A stretch of 64,000 bases of DNA. Source: Oceanospirillaceae bacterium. GTDB lineage: Bacteria; Pseudomonadota; Gammaproteobacteria; Pseudomonadales; Oceanobacteraceae. Below the pieces are notes generated by a model that saw only the letters and a list, made by a program, of their open reading frames with translations, was not told where the DNA came from and did not search any database. The stretch covers positions 1-64,000 of the forward strand of contig PBNY01000024.1 of the NCBI GenBank assembly GCA_002723385.1. Reading direction: 5' to 3'. Below, one piece after another: positions 28,450-38,951 of the stretch (the first letter of the stretch is position 1; every line of letters begins with the position of its first letter). Both the position numbers and the translations under genes were made by a program.

Positions 28450-29388
28450 TTATTCCTCGCCAACCGAGCGAATACTGCTGTTGTTTCTGCCGCCGTGTTT
28501 GACATCGTACAAAGCCTCATCCGCAGCCAGTAACAGGTCGCGGCGATTCTGGTCTTTCCTGGGACGGCAGCACGCTCCGCCAATACTGACTGTGACAACG
28601 TCAGCAATGTCCGAACGGCGATGAGGAATAGCCAGATCACAGACAACCTTGCGCATCCGCTCTGCCACCACTTTGATTCCGTCTGGATTCGCAGCTGGTA
28701 CGATCGCCACAAATTCTTCACCGCCGTAACGCGCCAGCAAATCGTGTGCTCGTTTGGTGCTGCTTTTCAGTGCCTTGGCAATGGTCACCAGGCAACGATC
28801 GCCTTCGAGATGGCCATACTCGTCGTTGAAGCGTTTGAAATAGTCCGCGTCGATCAGCAACACGCCCAACCACAAGTTATGACGTGAAGCCCACTTCCAC
28901 TCAGCATCAAACGACTCGTCAAAACGACGACGGTTGCCGACCATGGTCAGACTGTCGGTGTGTGACATGCTGTTGAGAATCGCCAGCCGGTCGCGGAAGT
29001 TTCGAACGACCATTAGACGGGCGTGAACCAACCGCTCATCCAGCGGCTTGGGCAAATAGGCAATCGCCCCCGAATTGAGTGCGTCGGACTCCAGTTCACC
29101 AGCGTCATCTCCAATCACAACCAGATCGGTTTCCGACGTATTTGGATGGCATCTCAACTGTTGACACAGATTGTGCACGGACACAGCAAGCAACTCGGTA
29201 TCCGCCACCAGCATTTCAGGGTGGACGTTCGTGAGTTCCTCAACGGAATCAGCTTTCTCCAACCACTGATTCAGTGTCTCGGGCGTAGCAATCTGTTTGA
29301 CCTGATACTGGCGTGATACAACGCGCGTCAGCAAGCCGACCTGTGCATTGTCATCACTGAGAATCAGAATCAAGGGAAGGTCTGCCAT
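28450..29388 (-). CDS. Diguanylate cyclase with N-terminal receiver-like domain
   Basis: LARYGGEEFVAIVP (GGEEF active site), SHTDSLTMVGNRRRFDE; N-terminal LILILSDDNAQVGLL... YLPKPLDERLV receiver-like. Confidence 0.88.
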   Translation of the reverse strand: MADLPLILILSDDNAQVGLLTRVVSRQYQVKQIATPETLNQWLEKADSVEELTNVHPEMLVADTELLAVSVHNLCQQLRCHPNTSETDLVVIGDDAGELESDALNSGAIAYLPKPLDERLVHARLMVVRNFRDRLAILNSMSHTDSLTMVGNRRRFDESFDAEWKWASRHNLWLGVLLIDADYFKRFNDEYGHLEGDRCLVTIAKALKSSTKRAHDLLARYGGEEFVAIVPAANPDGIKVVAERMRKVVCDLAIPHRRSDIADVVTVSIGGACCRPRKDQNRRDLLLAADEALYDVKHGGRNNSSIRSVGEE

Positions 29389-29555
29389 GGGTCCACCATA
29401 GGAGTAAAAGACAGCCAGATTATACGCTATTGCGTATGACGTGACTCTAACCAGTGTCTCAGCCCAACCACCAGGGAGCGTTCTCAATTAACTAACGCAC
29501 CCTAGGGCTGTGTCCGGGAATTCGTTACACTGCACACCTGACCCACTGTACGAGA

Positions 29556-29921
29556 TTGGCTCACGTGTCCCAGCCAGTATTACTCAATGCCATGCCTCTG
29601 GAAATCGAATTTCGCGCCCGGAAACGATTCGGTGGCTGGCAAGATGCCCACCACGCTATCGGCGTTACGATAGGCCAGTACGAATTATCCATCCTTACTT
29701 CCATTCGCTTGCGGCAAAACCAGCCGGTACAGCTTCGCATTGGCCACGAAGATCTGGCCCTGACCGACATTCTGGCCACTGTCGATCAAGTGGAACAGCG
29801 AGGGGCAGACTTTGTCTATCACCTGCAGTTTGATCTGAGTCAGGTCGACGACGCCGGAAAGGCCGGTGCCGACATGCTTCTGACAATATTGCGTGCGAGA
29901 CTCAAACCCGGTCGCTCCTGA
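29556..29921 (+). CDS. Hypothetical protein (start uncertain; GTG at 29565 possible)
   Basis: Coherent 120-aa ORF upstream of ackA; no recognised family. Confidence 0.45.
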   Translation: MAHVSQPVLLNAMPLEIEFRARKRFGGWQDAHHAIGVTIGQYELSILTSIRLRQNQPVQLRIGHEDLALTDILATVDQVEQRGADFVYHLQFDLSQVDDAGKAGADMLLTILRARLKPGRS

Positions 29922-29981
29922 TTCAGCCGCTGGAGGAGCACCACCTGTCGAGTACCTTCAGGCGGCTGTTCAGGAGATTCC

Positions 29982-31193
29982 ATGAGCCATCTGGTTTTGG
30001 TCGTTAACTGCGGCAGTTCATCCATCAAGTTCGGCCTGTTCGACAACGATGCCCAACACCCGATACTCACCGCTCAGGCAGAGCAGCTGAATGAGGCCAC
30101 TCCGAGCCTGACCATCCATCAGGAAATCAACGGTGAGAAAACGGACACCGTCCATAACCTGCCGGCGTCCTCCAGCCATCGCGATGCACTGCAGGTTTTT
30201 ATCGATCAAACCTCTGACCACCTGCAGCACCTTGCCGGAGTCGGCCACCGAGTGGTTCATGGCGGCGAAGCCTTTCACCAGAGCGTCCTGCTAACCGACG
30301 CACATCTGGACACACTGGCCGAACTGAACGATCTCGCGCCACTGCACAACCCGCTGAATTTACTCGGCATCCGTCTGTGCCATGAATTCTTTCCTGACGC
30401 GCCACAAGTGGCCGTCTTTGATACAGCGTTTCACCACAGCCTGCCCGAGTCTGCCTACCTCTATGGGGTTCCTTACAACTGGTACGAACAATTTCACGTT
30501 CGCCGCTACGGCTTCCACGGCACCAGCTACCGTTTTGTTGCCCAGGAGGCGGCTCGACGTCTGAACAAACCGCTCGATCAGGTCAATTTCCTGATTGCGC
30601 ATCTGGGGAACGGTTGCAGCGCAACGGCCATTCGCCATGGAGAATCCGTCGACACCTCCATGGGGCTGACACCACTGGATGGCATGATCATGGGCACCCG
30701 AAGCGGCAGCATCGATCCCGGCCTTCATCAGCATATGCAGCACATCAGCCACCTGTCTCTGGACGACATCAGTGCTCAGCTGAACCGGGCCAGCGGCCTG
30801 AAAGGTCTGTCCGATTTGAGTAACGACATGCGCACTTTGCTGGAAGCCGAAGCGGCCCAACACGAAGGTGCCCAACGAGCGGTACAGGTCTACTGCTTCC
30901 GTGCTGCACGGGAACTGGCCGCGTTGAACGCCTCTTTGTCCAGCCGTGACGCCCTGATCTTTACCGGTGGAATCGGTGAGCACTCGGGCGTGATCCGTCG
31001 CCGCATTCTGGCGGCCTGGCGAAACGAGAAATTCCGCCTCGACGATGAGCTGAACGCCCGTCATGGCGATCCAGACACTGGCCGAATCAGCCAGACCGGT
31101 TCGCCTCTGGTGCTGGTGATCCCCACCAACGAGGAAAGCATGATCGCCAAAGACACTTTCTCACTGATTCAGTCACAGGCCAGCCACGCATGA
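29982..31193 (+). CDS. ackA: Acetate kinase
   Basis: LVVNCGSSSIKFGLF; FHHSLPESAYLYGVPYNW; FLIAHLGNGCSATAI; DTSMGLTPLDGMIMGTRSGSIDPG. Confidence 0.97.
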   Translation: MSHLVLVVNCGSSSIKFGLFDNDAQHPILTAQAEQLNEATPSLTIHQEINGEKTDTVHNLPASSSHRDALQVFIDQTSDHLQHLAGVGHRVVHGGEAFHQSVLLTDAHLDTLAELNDLAPLHNPLNLLGIRLCHEFFPDAPQVAVFDTAFHHSLPESAYLYGVPYNWYEQFHVRRYGFHGTSYRFVAQEAARRLNKPLDQVNFLIAHLGNGCSATAIRHGESVDTSMGLTPLDGMIMGTRSGSIDPGLHQHMQHISHLSLDDISAQLNRASGLKGLSDLSNDMRTLLEAEAAQHEGAQRAVQVYCFRAARELAALNASLSSRDALIFTGGIGEHSGVIRRRILAAWRNEKFRLDDELNARHGDPDTGRISQTGSPLVLVIPTNEESMIAKDTFSLIQSQASHA

Positions 31194-33256
31194 AGACGCT
31201 TTATATCGTACCGACGAGTCCCCATACCGGCCTGACCAGCGTGAGTCTGGGATTGATTCAGGCGCTGGATACTTTTGGTCTCAAAGCCGGGTTTCTGAAA
31301 CCCGTCTCACTGACCCGACCGGAAGAAAATCGATCTGTCCGCCTGGTCAGCCAGGTTCACCACTTGCCCACTCCCCAACCGCTCTACATGCCGGACGTGC
31401 AGCAGCACATTCAGCGCGGCGAACTGGATCGGGTGCTGGAAGACGTGGTGGCACTGCATAATCAGGTCGCCCGACACAGCCTGGTGTCAGACCAGGGTTC
31501 CGATCTGGTGGTGATGGAAGGTCTCATTCCCGACCGCAGCGAACCGTTTACCACGCGCTTGAACATTGAATTGGCACGGGCACTCAATGCCGACGTTATT
31601 CTGGTACTCGATGGAGAACACCCTGAAGAAGAACTGCTGCACACCCTGAATGCCCACGCCGGTCTGTTCCAGCATGGTGGCGTACCGGTGTCTGGCTACA
31701 TCGTGAATCGCGTGCCTGACAATCGGGAATCATCCGCTCTGAATACGGAATTGTGCTGCCTGGGAAGTGTTCCATGGACACCTTTGTTGACCAGCCCCCG
31801 AACACTGGATCTGCTCTCACCGTTGAGTGCCCATGCCTTGTACACCGGCGACCTGGCTCAACGACGAGTCAGCTCCATCCAGCTGGGTGCCAGAACCCTG
31901 AAACACACCCTGCCACAGCTGACGGCAGGTACCCTGTTGGTCACACCTTCAGACCGGGATGATCTGATCCTGGCCGCCGCCACCGTTGCCAGCCAGGGAA
32001 CGCCATTGGCCGGGCTGGTACTGACCGACGGTGGCGAGCCATGTGATGTCTTGATGCCCAGTTGCCAGGGAGCCTGGCAAACCGGCCTGCCCATTCTGTC
32101 GACGGAACTGAGCATGAACGAGGTAGCCAGCCGCCTGACGTCCCTGTCTGCACAAGTGCCAGAAGACGATACGGATCGGATTCGCCATATCATGCACAGC
32201 ATCTCCGATCACCTCGATCGCGACGCCATTCTGCATCTGCTTGATCGCCCGGAAAGCCTTCGCCTGAGCCCCGCAGCATTCCGCTTCAATCTGGTTCAGC
32301 AAGCTCGCTCAGACCGTCAGCGCATTGTCTTGCCGGAAGGAGACGAGCCCAGAACACTGCAAGCGGCCGTGCATTGCCAGCAACGCGGCATCGCCGACTG
32401 CACACTCCTTGGCAATCCTCAACGAATCCTGCAGCTGGCAGATGCACATAATCTGACACTGCCCGACGAGTTGATTATTCAGGCACCGGAGCATTTGATT
32501 CCAGCCTACGTCGACGCCCTGATGGAACGTCGTCGTCACAAACAGCTGACTCGGGACGCCGCGCTTTCCATGCTTGAAGACACCGTTATGCTCGGCACCA
32601 TGATGCTGGCTGAAGGTGATGTGGACGGTTTGGTCTCCGGTGCGGTGCATACCACCGCCAACACCATTCGTCCAGCCCTGCAGCTGATCAAAACGGCTCC
32701 AGAAGCCAAACTGGTGTCTTCGGTGTTTTTTATGGGACTGCCCGATCAGGTCGTGGTGTATGGCGATTGCGCCGTCAACCCGGATCCCAGCGCGGAAGAA
32801 CTGGCGGATATCGCGATTCAGAGTTCCGATTCCGCCACTGCCATGGGGATTCCAGCCCGTGTCGCCATGATCAGCTATAGCACCGGCCAATCCGGTTCAG
32901 GCACTGACGTCGAAAAGGTTCGTCAGGCTACGGCGCTGGTTCAGCAACTGCGCCCGGATATCTGCATTGATGGCCCGCTGCAGTACGACGCCGCCACCAA
33001 TGCCGCCGTCGCACGCAGCAAGGCACCCGACAGCCCGGTAGCCGGACAGGCAACGGTTCTGGTATTCCCGGATCTCAATACCGGCAACACCACATACAAG
33101 GCCGTGCAAAGAACTGCCCACGTCATCAGTATCGGCCCCATGCTTCAGGGGTTGGCTCGCCCGGTTAACGATCTGTCTCGCGGAGCATCGGTGGAAGACA
33201 TCATCTACACCATTGCTCTGACCGCAATTCAGGCCCAAAAACAAAACCTGACCTGA
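31190..33256 (+). CDS. pta: Phosphate acetyltransferase, long form
   Basis: LYIVPTSPHTGLTSVSLGL N-terminus, PTA domain VVYGDCAVNPDPSAEELADIAIQSSDSA, SYSTGQSGSGTDVEKV; overlaps ackA (ATGA). Confidence 0.96.
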   Translation: MKTLYIVPTSPHTGLTSVSLGLIQALDTFGLKAGFLKPVSLTRPEENRSVRLVSQVHHLPTPQPLYMPDVQQHIQRGELDRVLEDVVALHNQVARHSLVSDQGSDLVVMEGLIPDRSEPFTTRLNIELARALNADVILVLDGEHPEEELLHTLNAHAGLFQHGGVPVSGYIVNRVPDNRESSALNTELCCLGSVPWTPLLTSPRTLDLLSPLSAHALYTGDLAQRRVSSIQLGARTLKHTLPQLTAGTLLVTPSDRDDLILAAATVASQGTPLAGLVLTDGGEPCDVLMPSCQGAWQTGLPILSTELSMNEVASRLTSLSAQVPEDDTDRIRHIMHSISDHLDRDAILHLLDRPESLRLSPAAFRFNLVQQARSDRQRIVLPEGDEPRTLQAAVHCQQRGIADCTLLGNPQRILQLADAHNLTLPDELIIQAPEHLIPAYVDALMERRRHKQLTRDAALSMLEDTVMLGTMMLAEGDVDGLVSGAVHTTANTIRPALQLIKTAPEAKLVSSVFFMGLPDQVVVYGDCAVNPDPSAEELADIAIQSSDSATAMGIPARVAMISYSTGQSGSGTDVEKVRQATALVQQLRPDICIDGPLQYDAATNAAVARSKAPDSPVAGQATVLVFPDLNTGNTTYKAVQRTAHVISIGPMLQGLARPVNDLSRGASVEDIIYTIALTAIQAQKQNLT

Positions 33257-33303
33257 TTCGCCAAACAGATCATTGACCCACCCGGTGATCTGGTATCTGA
33301 TAC

Positions 33304-33325
33304 GGCCCGCCCTGCGGGCCTGCTT
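33304..33325 (+). terminator. Putative terminator after pta
   Basis: GGCCCGC-CCT-GCGGGCC hairpin followed by TGCTT. Confidence 0.5.
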
Positions 33326-33354
33326 ACGACTATAACGATATTCAGGAACACCTC

Positions 33355-34248
33355 ATGCCACCGATTTTGACCGGCCTTATTGCTGGCACATTGCTCGTGA
33401 TCAATACCGTTTTCTGGATCACCCCCCTGATGATGGCAGCCATCATCAAGCTGCTGTTACCCGTCACCGTTGTTCGTCATCACCTGAGTCGATTTGTGGT
33501 CTGGTGTGCGGAATGCTGGATTCAATGCAACAACGGCTGGATGAAACTGACCCAACCGATGCAATGGCACATCGAACGCCCGGATACGCTCAATGCCAAA
33601 GGTTCCTATATGGTTGTCTCGAACCATCAGAGCTGGGTCGATATTCTGGTGCTGCAGTACGCGCTGGGCAAACGTATTCCTTTCCTGAAGTTTTTCCTCA
33701 AAAAAGAACTGATCTGGGTACCTTTTATGGGGCTGGCGTGGTGGGCACTGGATCTGCCTTTTATGAAGCGCTATAGCAAGGCCTACCTTGAGAAACACCC
33801 GGAAAAGCGAGGTCAGGATCTGGAGACCACCCGCAAGTCCTGCGAGAAGTTTCGTAACATGCCGACGTCGGTTATGAATTTCCTGGAAGGCACTCGTTTC
33901 ACCCAGGCAAAACACGACCAGCAAGAAAGTCAGTACGCCAATCTGCTCAAACCCAAATCCGGCGGTATGGCGTTCGCCATGAGCGTGATGGGAGACTGCT
34001 TTCATTCATTGATCGATGTGACCATTCATTATCCGGGCAGAGTCCCCACCTTTATCGACTTTATTCAGGGCAAAATGCCACGATGTGACGTTGTGGTGCA
34101 GGAACGCCAGATTCCCGATCATTTGTTGTCCGGTGATTACCAGAACAATGATGAGTATCGCGAGCAGTTTCAGCACTGGGTGCAGCAAATCTGGCAAGAA
34201 AAGGACGACCGTCTGACTCGAATGAAACAGTCTGGACACGTGGAATAG
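33355..34248 (+). CDS. PlsC-type 1-acylglycerol-3-phosphate acyltransferase (YihG-like)
   Basis: VVSNHQSWVDILVL (HX4D), FLEGTRFTQAK (EGTR). Confidence 0.88.
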   Translation: MPPILTGLIAGTLLVINTVFWITPLMMAAIIKLLLPVTVVRHHLSRFVVWCAECWIQCNNGWMKLTQPMQWHIERPDTLNAKGSYMVVSNHQSWVDILVLQYALGKRIPFLKFFLKKELIWVPFMGLAWWALDLPFMKRYSKAYLEKHPEKRGQDLETTRKSCEKFRNMPTSVMNFLEGTRFTQAKHDQQESQYANLLKPKSGGMAFAMSVMGDCFHSLIDVTIHYPGRVPTFIDFIQGKMPRCDVVVQERQIPDHLLSGDYQNNDEYREQFQHWVQQIWQEKDDRLTRMKQSGHVE

Positions 34249-34369
34249 CCATCTCTGCTCTCGCATTCACTTCAGATCGTGATTAAATGAAGCGCGTCTT
34301 ATTCCCAACAACAGAACGCTGCGGTACAGCCGACAGCGTCACTCCAGAGCAAACATCAAGGAGCGTTCC

Positions 34370-35317
34370 ATGAACGTTTATGAAGACATCAGTCAATCCA
34401 TCGGCAATACCCCACTGGTGCGCATTCGCAATCTGACCCAGCATCCCAAGGTGTACGCCAAACTGGAAAACCGCAATCCGGCTCAGTCGGTTAAATGCCG
34501 CATTGGTTCCAATATGATCTGGCAAGCCGAGCAGGATGGCTTGCTCAAGCCTGGTATGGAAATTGTTGAGCCAACCAGCGGTAACACCGGTATTGCACTG
34601 GCATTTGTGGGTGCTGCACGTGGCTACAAGGTCACACTGACCATGCCAGAGACCATGAGTATTGAACGCCGCAAGGTCATGGCTGCCCTGGGCGCCAATC
34701 TGGTATTGACTGAAGGCCCGAAAGGCATGAAGGGGGCTGTCGAAGCCGCCGAAGCCCTGCTGGCTGAAGATCCTGAAAACCGCATCATGCTGCAGCAGTT
34801 CAACAACCCGGCCAACCCGGCAATCCATGAAAAGACCACTGGCCCGGAAATCTGGCGTGACACCGATGGCGAAGTCGATGTGGTCGTGGCGGGCGTGGGT
34901 ACCGGCGGAACCATTACCGGCATTTCACGCTACATCAAGCAACACAAGGCCATTACTTCTGTTGCTGTTGAACCCGCTGCATCTCCGATCATTACACAGC
35001 GTCGCGCTGGCGAAGACATCAGCCCAGCGCCGCATAAAATTCAGGGCATCGGTGCGAACTTTATTCCAGGCAATCTGGATATCGAAATTCTGGATCGGGT
35101 TGAGCAAGTTTCCAACGAAGACGCCATGGCGATGGCGCATGAGATCATGTCCAGGGAAGGGATTCTGGCCGGTATCTCTTGCGGTGCCGCCATGACCGGT
35201 GCTCTGCGCCTGGCGGAAGAGCCGGAATATCAGGATAAAATGATCGTTGTGATCCTTCCGGATTCCGGTGAACGCTACCTGACCTCTCCGCTGTTTGAAG
35301 GTTTCTTCGACAAGTAA
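34370..35317 (+). CDS. cysK: Cysteine synthase (O-acetylserine sulfhydrylase)
   Basis: [25 protein letters not shown] lysine motif, [21 protein letters not shown]. Confidence 0.93.
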   Translation: MNVYEDISQSIGNTPLVRIRNLTQHPKVYAKLENRNPAQSVKCRIGSNMIWQAEQDGLLKPGMEIVEPTSGNTGIALAFVGAARGYKVTLTMPETMSIERRKVMAALGANLVLTEGPKGMKGAVEAAEALLAEDPENRIMLQQFNNPANPAIHEKTTGPEIWRDTDGEVDVVVAGVGTGGTITGISRYIKQHKAITSVAVEPAASPIITQRRAGEDISPAPHKIQGIGANFIPGNLDIEILDRVEQVSNEDAMAMAHEIMSREGILAGISCGAAMTGALRLAEEPEYQDKMIVVILPDSGERYLTSPLFEGFFDK

Positions 35318-35330
35318 ACCAGACGCCAAA

Positions 35331-35358
35331 CAGAACCTGACCCTGTTCAGGTTCTGTT
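35331..35358 (+). terminator. Putative terminator after cysK
   Basis: CAGAACCTGA-CCCTGT-TCAGGTTCTG inverted repeat followed by TT. Confidence 0.6.
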
Positions 35359-35525
35359 CCCGGAAATTCCGTTTCAACGTTTCAACATTCCTGCTGGCTT
35401 ATTGCCAATTCATGCCCCTGCCCCGGCAACTACTCTGTTATTCCCCGACAAAGGCAGGCAAAATCCGCATGGCTCATATCTGAGCATAAAGAAACCAATG
35501 GATGATTACTCCGTGAATTTTCACG

Positions 35526-36032
35526 ATGAAAAGAAGTCTCCTTGCAGCGGCCATTCTGGCCTCTCTGTCTGTACCTGCTGTCGCTGAGTCCGATATTGCA
35601 GTCGGTGCGGGGTTCGGAATCCCTTATGGCGGTTTGGGCGTTAACTTCAGCCACGCCTTAAATGACCAGTTTGAAGTCATGGCCGCATTAGGCACGACTG
35701 GCGTTGCTGGTATGGGCAAAGCGATTGGCGTTACGGCTTTCTTCTCTGAAGAAAGTGACCGCGGCTGGCGCTCAAGCCTTATCTACGGCACCAACACTAT
35801 TCTGGAAGAGCAGGATTTCTTCGGTGATTCAGAATATGAATCATTCGATGGTTTGAATCTGTCGATTGGCTGGGGCTCCAAAGCCCAGCGTTCTGGCTGG
35901 AACTTTGATCTGATTCTGATCCTGACCACTGAAGCCGACGACCGGGTTGACGAGCTCAAGGAAGAAGGAGTGCCTGTCGAAGACGATACAAGTGACATTG
36001 CTATCTCTTTCGGATACCAATGGAGCCTCTGA
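35526..36032 (+). CDS. Exported beta-barrel-like protein of unknown function
   Basis: Signal peptide MKRSLLAAAILASLSVPAVAE; Gly/aromatic strand pattern; terminal YQWSL. Confidence 0.55.
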   Translation: MKRSLLAAAILASLSVPAVAESDIAVGAGFGIPYGGLGVNFSHALNDQFEVMAALGTTGVAGMGKAIGVTAFFSEESDRGWRSSLIYGTNTILEEQDFFGDSEYESFDGLNLSIGWGSKAQRSGWNFDLILILTTEADDRVDELKEEGVPVEDDTSDIAISFGYQWSL

Positions 36033-36077
36033 CCAGGCCCCACTGATAGACTCATGCATATGGACAGGAGACGCTGA

Positions 36078-36452
36078 TTACACCAGCGCCAGCCAGGACA
36101 TGGGATCGTGGGTTTTGGCTACGCCAATCGCGTAGCCATACAGTCCCAGAGTCACTACCGCCGCCCACACTTTTTTGCGTTTGATCGCCACCGTTCCGGT
36201 TCCCACCAACAGCACCAGCGCCAACACCTTCACAGTCAGCCAATGATCCGTCAGTGGATATTGGGAAATCAGGACACACAGCCATATCGCGAAAGCCAGC
36301 AGGAAGGTATCAATAACGTGTGGAATGATCTTGATCACCTTGCTTTTCATCAAACCTGCGCCCGCATAAAGCAGCACAAAACGAACGAAGAACAGCAACG
36401 CAGACAAGTAAGCCAGACCAGCATGCGCGTGCTTCAATGTGGAATAATCCAT
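36078..36452 (-). CDS. SirB2-family membrane protein
   Basis: LKHAHAGLAYLSALLFFVRFVLLYAGAG, VIDTFLLAFAIWLCVLISQYP. Confidence 0.82.
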   Translation of the reverse strand: MDYSTLKHAHAGLAYLSALLFFVRFVLLYAGAGLMKSKVIKIIPHVIDTFLLAFAIWLCVLISQYPLTDHWLTVKVLALVLLVGTGTVAIKRKKVWAAVVTLGLYGYAIGVAKTHDPMSWLALV

Positions 36453-36500
36453 ACAACACCTCGGTTTAATTCAGTCGAGTAAATTTGAAAACAGGGAAAG

Positions 36501-36935
36501 TCAGACTTCGAGCCAGAAGGTCACCGGGCCGTCATTGGTCAGACTGACTTGCATATCAGCGCCAAATCGGCCACTGGCAACAGTCACCTCCTCTCCAGCC
36601 CGGGCGATAAAGTATTCATACAGTCGATTGGCTTCATCTGGCGTCGCACCGCGGGAAAAGCCAGGGCGCGTGCCTTTAGCCGTATCGGCAGCCAACGTGA
36701 ATTGAGATACCACCAGCAGCTCTCCCTGAATGTCTCTCAGGCTTCGATTCATCTTGCCGTCATCATCCGGGAATATCCGATACCCCAGAATACGATTCAG
36801 CAATTTGTCGGCTTTGGCTTCATCGTCGTCTCGTTGCACACCCAACAGGAGCAGAATTCCCCGGTCTATTGCACCCACCGGTTCACCTGACACGGATACC
36901 GATGCCTCGGATACCCGCTGAATAAGGCCAATCAT
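36501..36935 (-). CDS. dtd: D-aminoacyl-tRNA deacylase
   Basis: [72 protein letters not shown]. Confidence 0.97.
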   Translation of the reverse strand: MIGLIQRVSEASVSVSGEPVGAIDRGILLLLGVQRDDDEAKADKLLNRILGYRIFPDDDGKMNRSLRDIQGELLVVSQFTLAADTAKGTRPGFSRGATPDEANRLYEYFIARAGEEVTVASGRFGADMQVSLTNDGPVTFWLEV

Positions 36936-37065
36936 GTTGCATTATCCTGAGTAATAGTAAGAACCGTCATCATTGCGGCGACAGCTTACTGACATGAACC
37001 AGTCACTGTACATACCCTATTCTTTCTTTATGCTGAAACACCGGTTCTCCTACACAGGCATTTAC

Positions 37066-37662
37066 ATGACGACTTCCCGCGTGGCATTGGTCTCTTTATG
37101 GCTCGGCAGCCTGATGGCTTCTTTTGCTGTACATGCCACCCAAGTGTTCGTCTCTCGCGATTCACAAGGCAACCTCATATTCAGCGACACTGCCACAGCC
37201 AACGCCACCACTCACAAGGTCGAACCGCTGCCAACGGTGCCTGCACTCAAGTATCAAAAGCCCGAAGCAAACACCAACCTGCCCGTCATTGCCGATGAGG
37301 GCTCAGCCTCAAACAAGCCACCAGCCCGCATCGACAACTTTGAATATCAGTTTCTGACCATCCTGTATCCGAGAGATCAGGACAATCTTCCACCGGGCAG
37401 GAGTGCAACTCTGGAAGTCATGGTGGGACTCAAGCCCGGATTACGCCAACAAGATACGCTGGTGTTACTGGACAACGGCAAACCGGCCTATTCCGGACGC
37501 GACCTGGCCCTGTCTGTGCCGAATCTGGATCCCGGTCAACATACGCTGCAATTGGCGATCAAAAGAAACAATGGCGATCTGGTTCAACACAGCGAGGAGA
37601 TCACCATTTACGTTCAACGTCATTCCGTGCTCCGAAACCAAGCAAACAAACGCACCAATTAA
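37066..37662 (+). CDS. DUF4124-domain exported protein next to ntrBC
   Basis: Signal peptide from ATG 37066; QVFVSRDSQGNLIFSDTATANATTHKVE is DUF4124-like. Confidence 0.72.
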   Translation: MTTSRVALVSLWLGSLMASFAVHATQVFVSRDSQGNLIFSDTATANATTHKVEPLPTVPALKYQKPEANTNLPVIADEGSASNKPPARIDNFEYQFLTILYPRDQDNLPPGRSATLEVMVGLKPGLRQQDTLVLLDNGKPAYSGRDLALSVPNLDPGQHTLQLAIKRNNGDLVQHSEEITIYVQRHSVLRNQANKRTN

Positions 37663-37667
37663 GTGCG
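37651..37667 (+). promoter_or_regulatory. NtrC-like enhancer site
   Basis: CGCACCAATTAAGTGCG: GCAC-N7-GTGC core as in TGCACCA-N3-TGGTGCA sites. Confidence 0.5.
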
Positions 37668-37826
37668 CCAGGCACAAAAATGCACCATAAAACCCCTTTG
37701 CAGATCCCTTATTTCAACGAGTGTTGAGGATTTGCCACGCTCTTTTCCTGCCTGTGGCGCTATTCTTGTGCATAGGGACATAAATCGGACACTCCCGAAA
37801 ACAAGTGTTCTGTAAGCGAGATTCAA

Positions 37827-37842
37827 TGGCTTGCTTATTGCA
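37827..37842 (+). promoter_or_regulatory. Sigma-54 (-24/-12) promoter of ntrB
   Basis: TGGCTTGCTTATTGCA: GG-N10-GC with TGGC and TTGCA, 26 bp before the ntrB ATG. Confidence 0.62.
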
Positions 37843-37868
37843 TATTTACCTCCAGACGGAGACCCCAC

Positions 37869-38951
37869 ATGCGCAATAGCCCAGAACTGCCACAAAAATT
37901 GCTGGAAAACCTGAACACCGGAGTGTTGCTTCTCGATGCACATCTGGTGATCGTCTATATGAATCCGGCAGCAGAGGCACTCCTGCAAGTCAGTGGCAAA
38001 CGCGGTGAAGGCAGCAACTTTGCTGATCTGGCCAACGAAGCCGGAACAGACACAGAGCCAATGAAACGCGCACTAAAAACGGGGCACTCCTACACCAAGC
38101 GCGAAGCCAGAATACAGCTCCATAACCAGCGCGAGGTCACTCTGGACTACAGCGTCAGTCCCATTGCCCATCCGAGCACTCGCATGCCTGCCTTGCTGAT
38201 TGAATTACAAGGGCGTGATCGCCTGATGCGCATCAGTCGGGAAGAACAGCTGATAGCCAAACAGGAAACCACGCGATCACTGGTGCGAGGCATGGCTCAT
38301 GAGGTCAAAAATCCTCTGGGCGGCATCCGGGGAGCGGCACAGTTGCTGGAGCGGGAACTGCCGAGTGAGTCTCTGAAAGAGTACACCCAGATCATCATCG
38401 AAGAAGCCGATCGTCTCCGAGATCTGGTTGACCGCATGCTGGGTCCCAGAACCCTGCCAAAGCAGGAGTCCATCAATATTCACGAGGTACTGGAACGGGT
38501 TTGCCAGCTGATTGATGTGGAATCGGAAGGGTCAATTCATATCGAGCGAGATTACGACCCATCGATCCCCGAAACCGAAGCCGACAAGGGCCAATTGATC
38601 CAGGCCACATTGAATATCTGCCGCAACGCCATGCAGGCGCTGCAGCGAGGCCCTTGCTCCACCAAGGTACCTGAACTGACCATCCGCACTCGAACCATGC
38701 GTCAGTTCACCATTGGCCAGAAGCGTCATCGCCTGGTTGCGCAAATCGACATTATCGACAACGGTCCCGGCATTCCGTCGGAACTGCAGGAGTCCCTGTT
38801 CTATCCAATGGTGAGTGGCCGCGCCGATGGCACCGGGCTTGGACTGTCGATTTCGCAGTCGATCATCAATCAGGTCAGCGGCATCATTGAGTGCAGCAGC
38901 GCTCCGGGCCACACCATCTTTTCTATTTTCTTACCACTGGAAACACCATGA
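37869..38951 (+). CDS. glnL: Nitrogen regulation sensor kinase NtrB
   Basis: MNPAAEALLQVSG PAS, RGMAHEVKNPLGGIRGAAQLLEREL H-box, [16 protein letters not shown]. Confidence 0.95.
   Translation: MRNSPELPQKLLENLNTGVLLLDAHLVIVYMNPAAEALLQVSGKRGEGSNFADLANEAGTDTEPMKRALKTGHSYTKREARIQLHNQREVTLDYSVSPIAHPSTRMPALLIELQGRDRLMRISREEQLIAKQETTRSLVRGMAHEVKNPLGGIRGAAQLLERELPSESLKEYTQIIIEEADRLRDLVDRMLGPRTLPKQESINIHEVLERVCQLIDVESEGSIHIERDYDPSIPETEADKGQLIQATLNICRNAMQALQRGPCSTKVPELTIRTRTMRQFTIGQKRHRLVAQIDIIDNGPGIPSELQESLFYPMVSGRADGTGLGLSISQSIINQVSGIIECSSAPGHTIFSIFLPLETP

Noticed and set aside
30360-31064. 234-aa ORF antisense to ackA (and similar ones over pta, ccmF and M16)
   Set aside because: Complementary-strand shadow ORFs; the opposite strand has clear conserved enzymes.
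36978-36995. Pho-box-like GCGACAGCTTACTGACAT upstream of dtd
   Set aside because: One half-site deviates in the core (TGTCG), there is no promoter context, and dtd is not a known Pho target.
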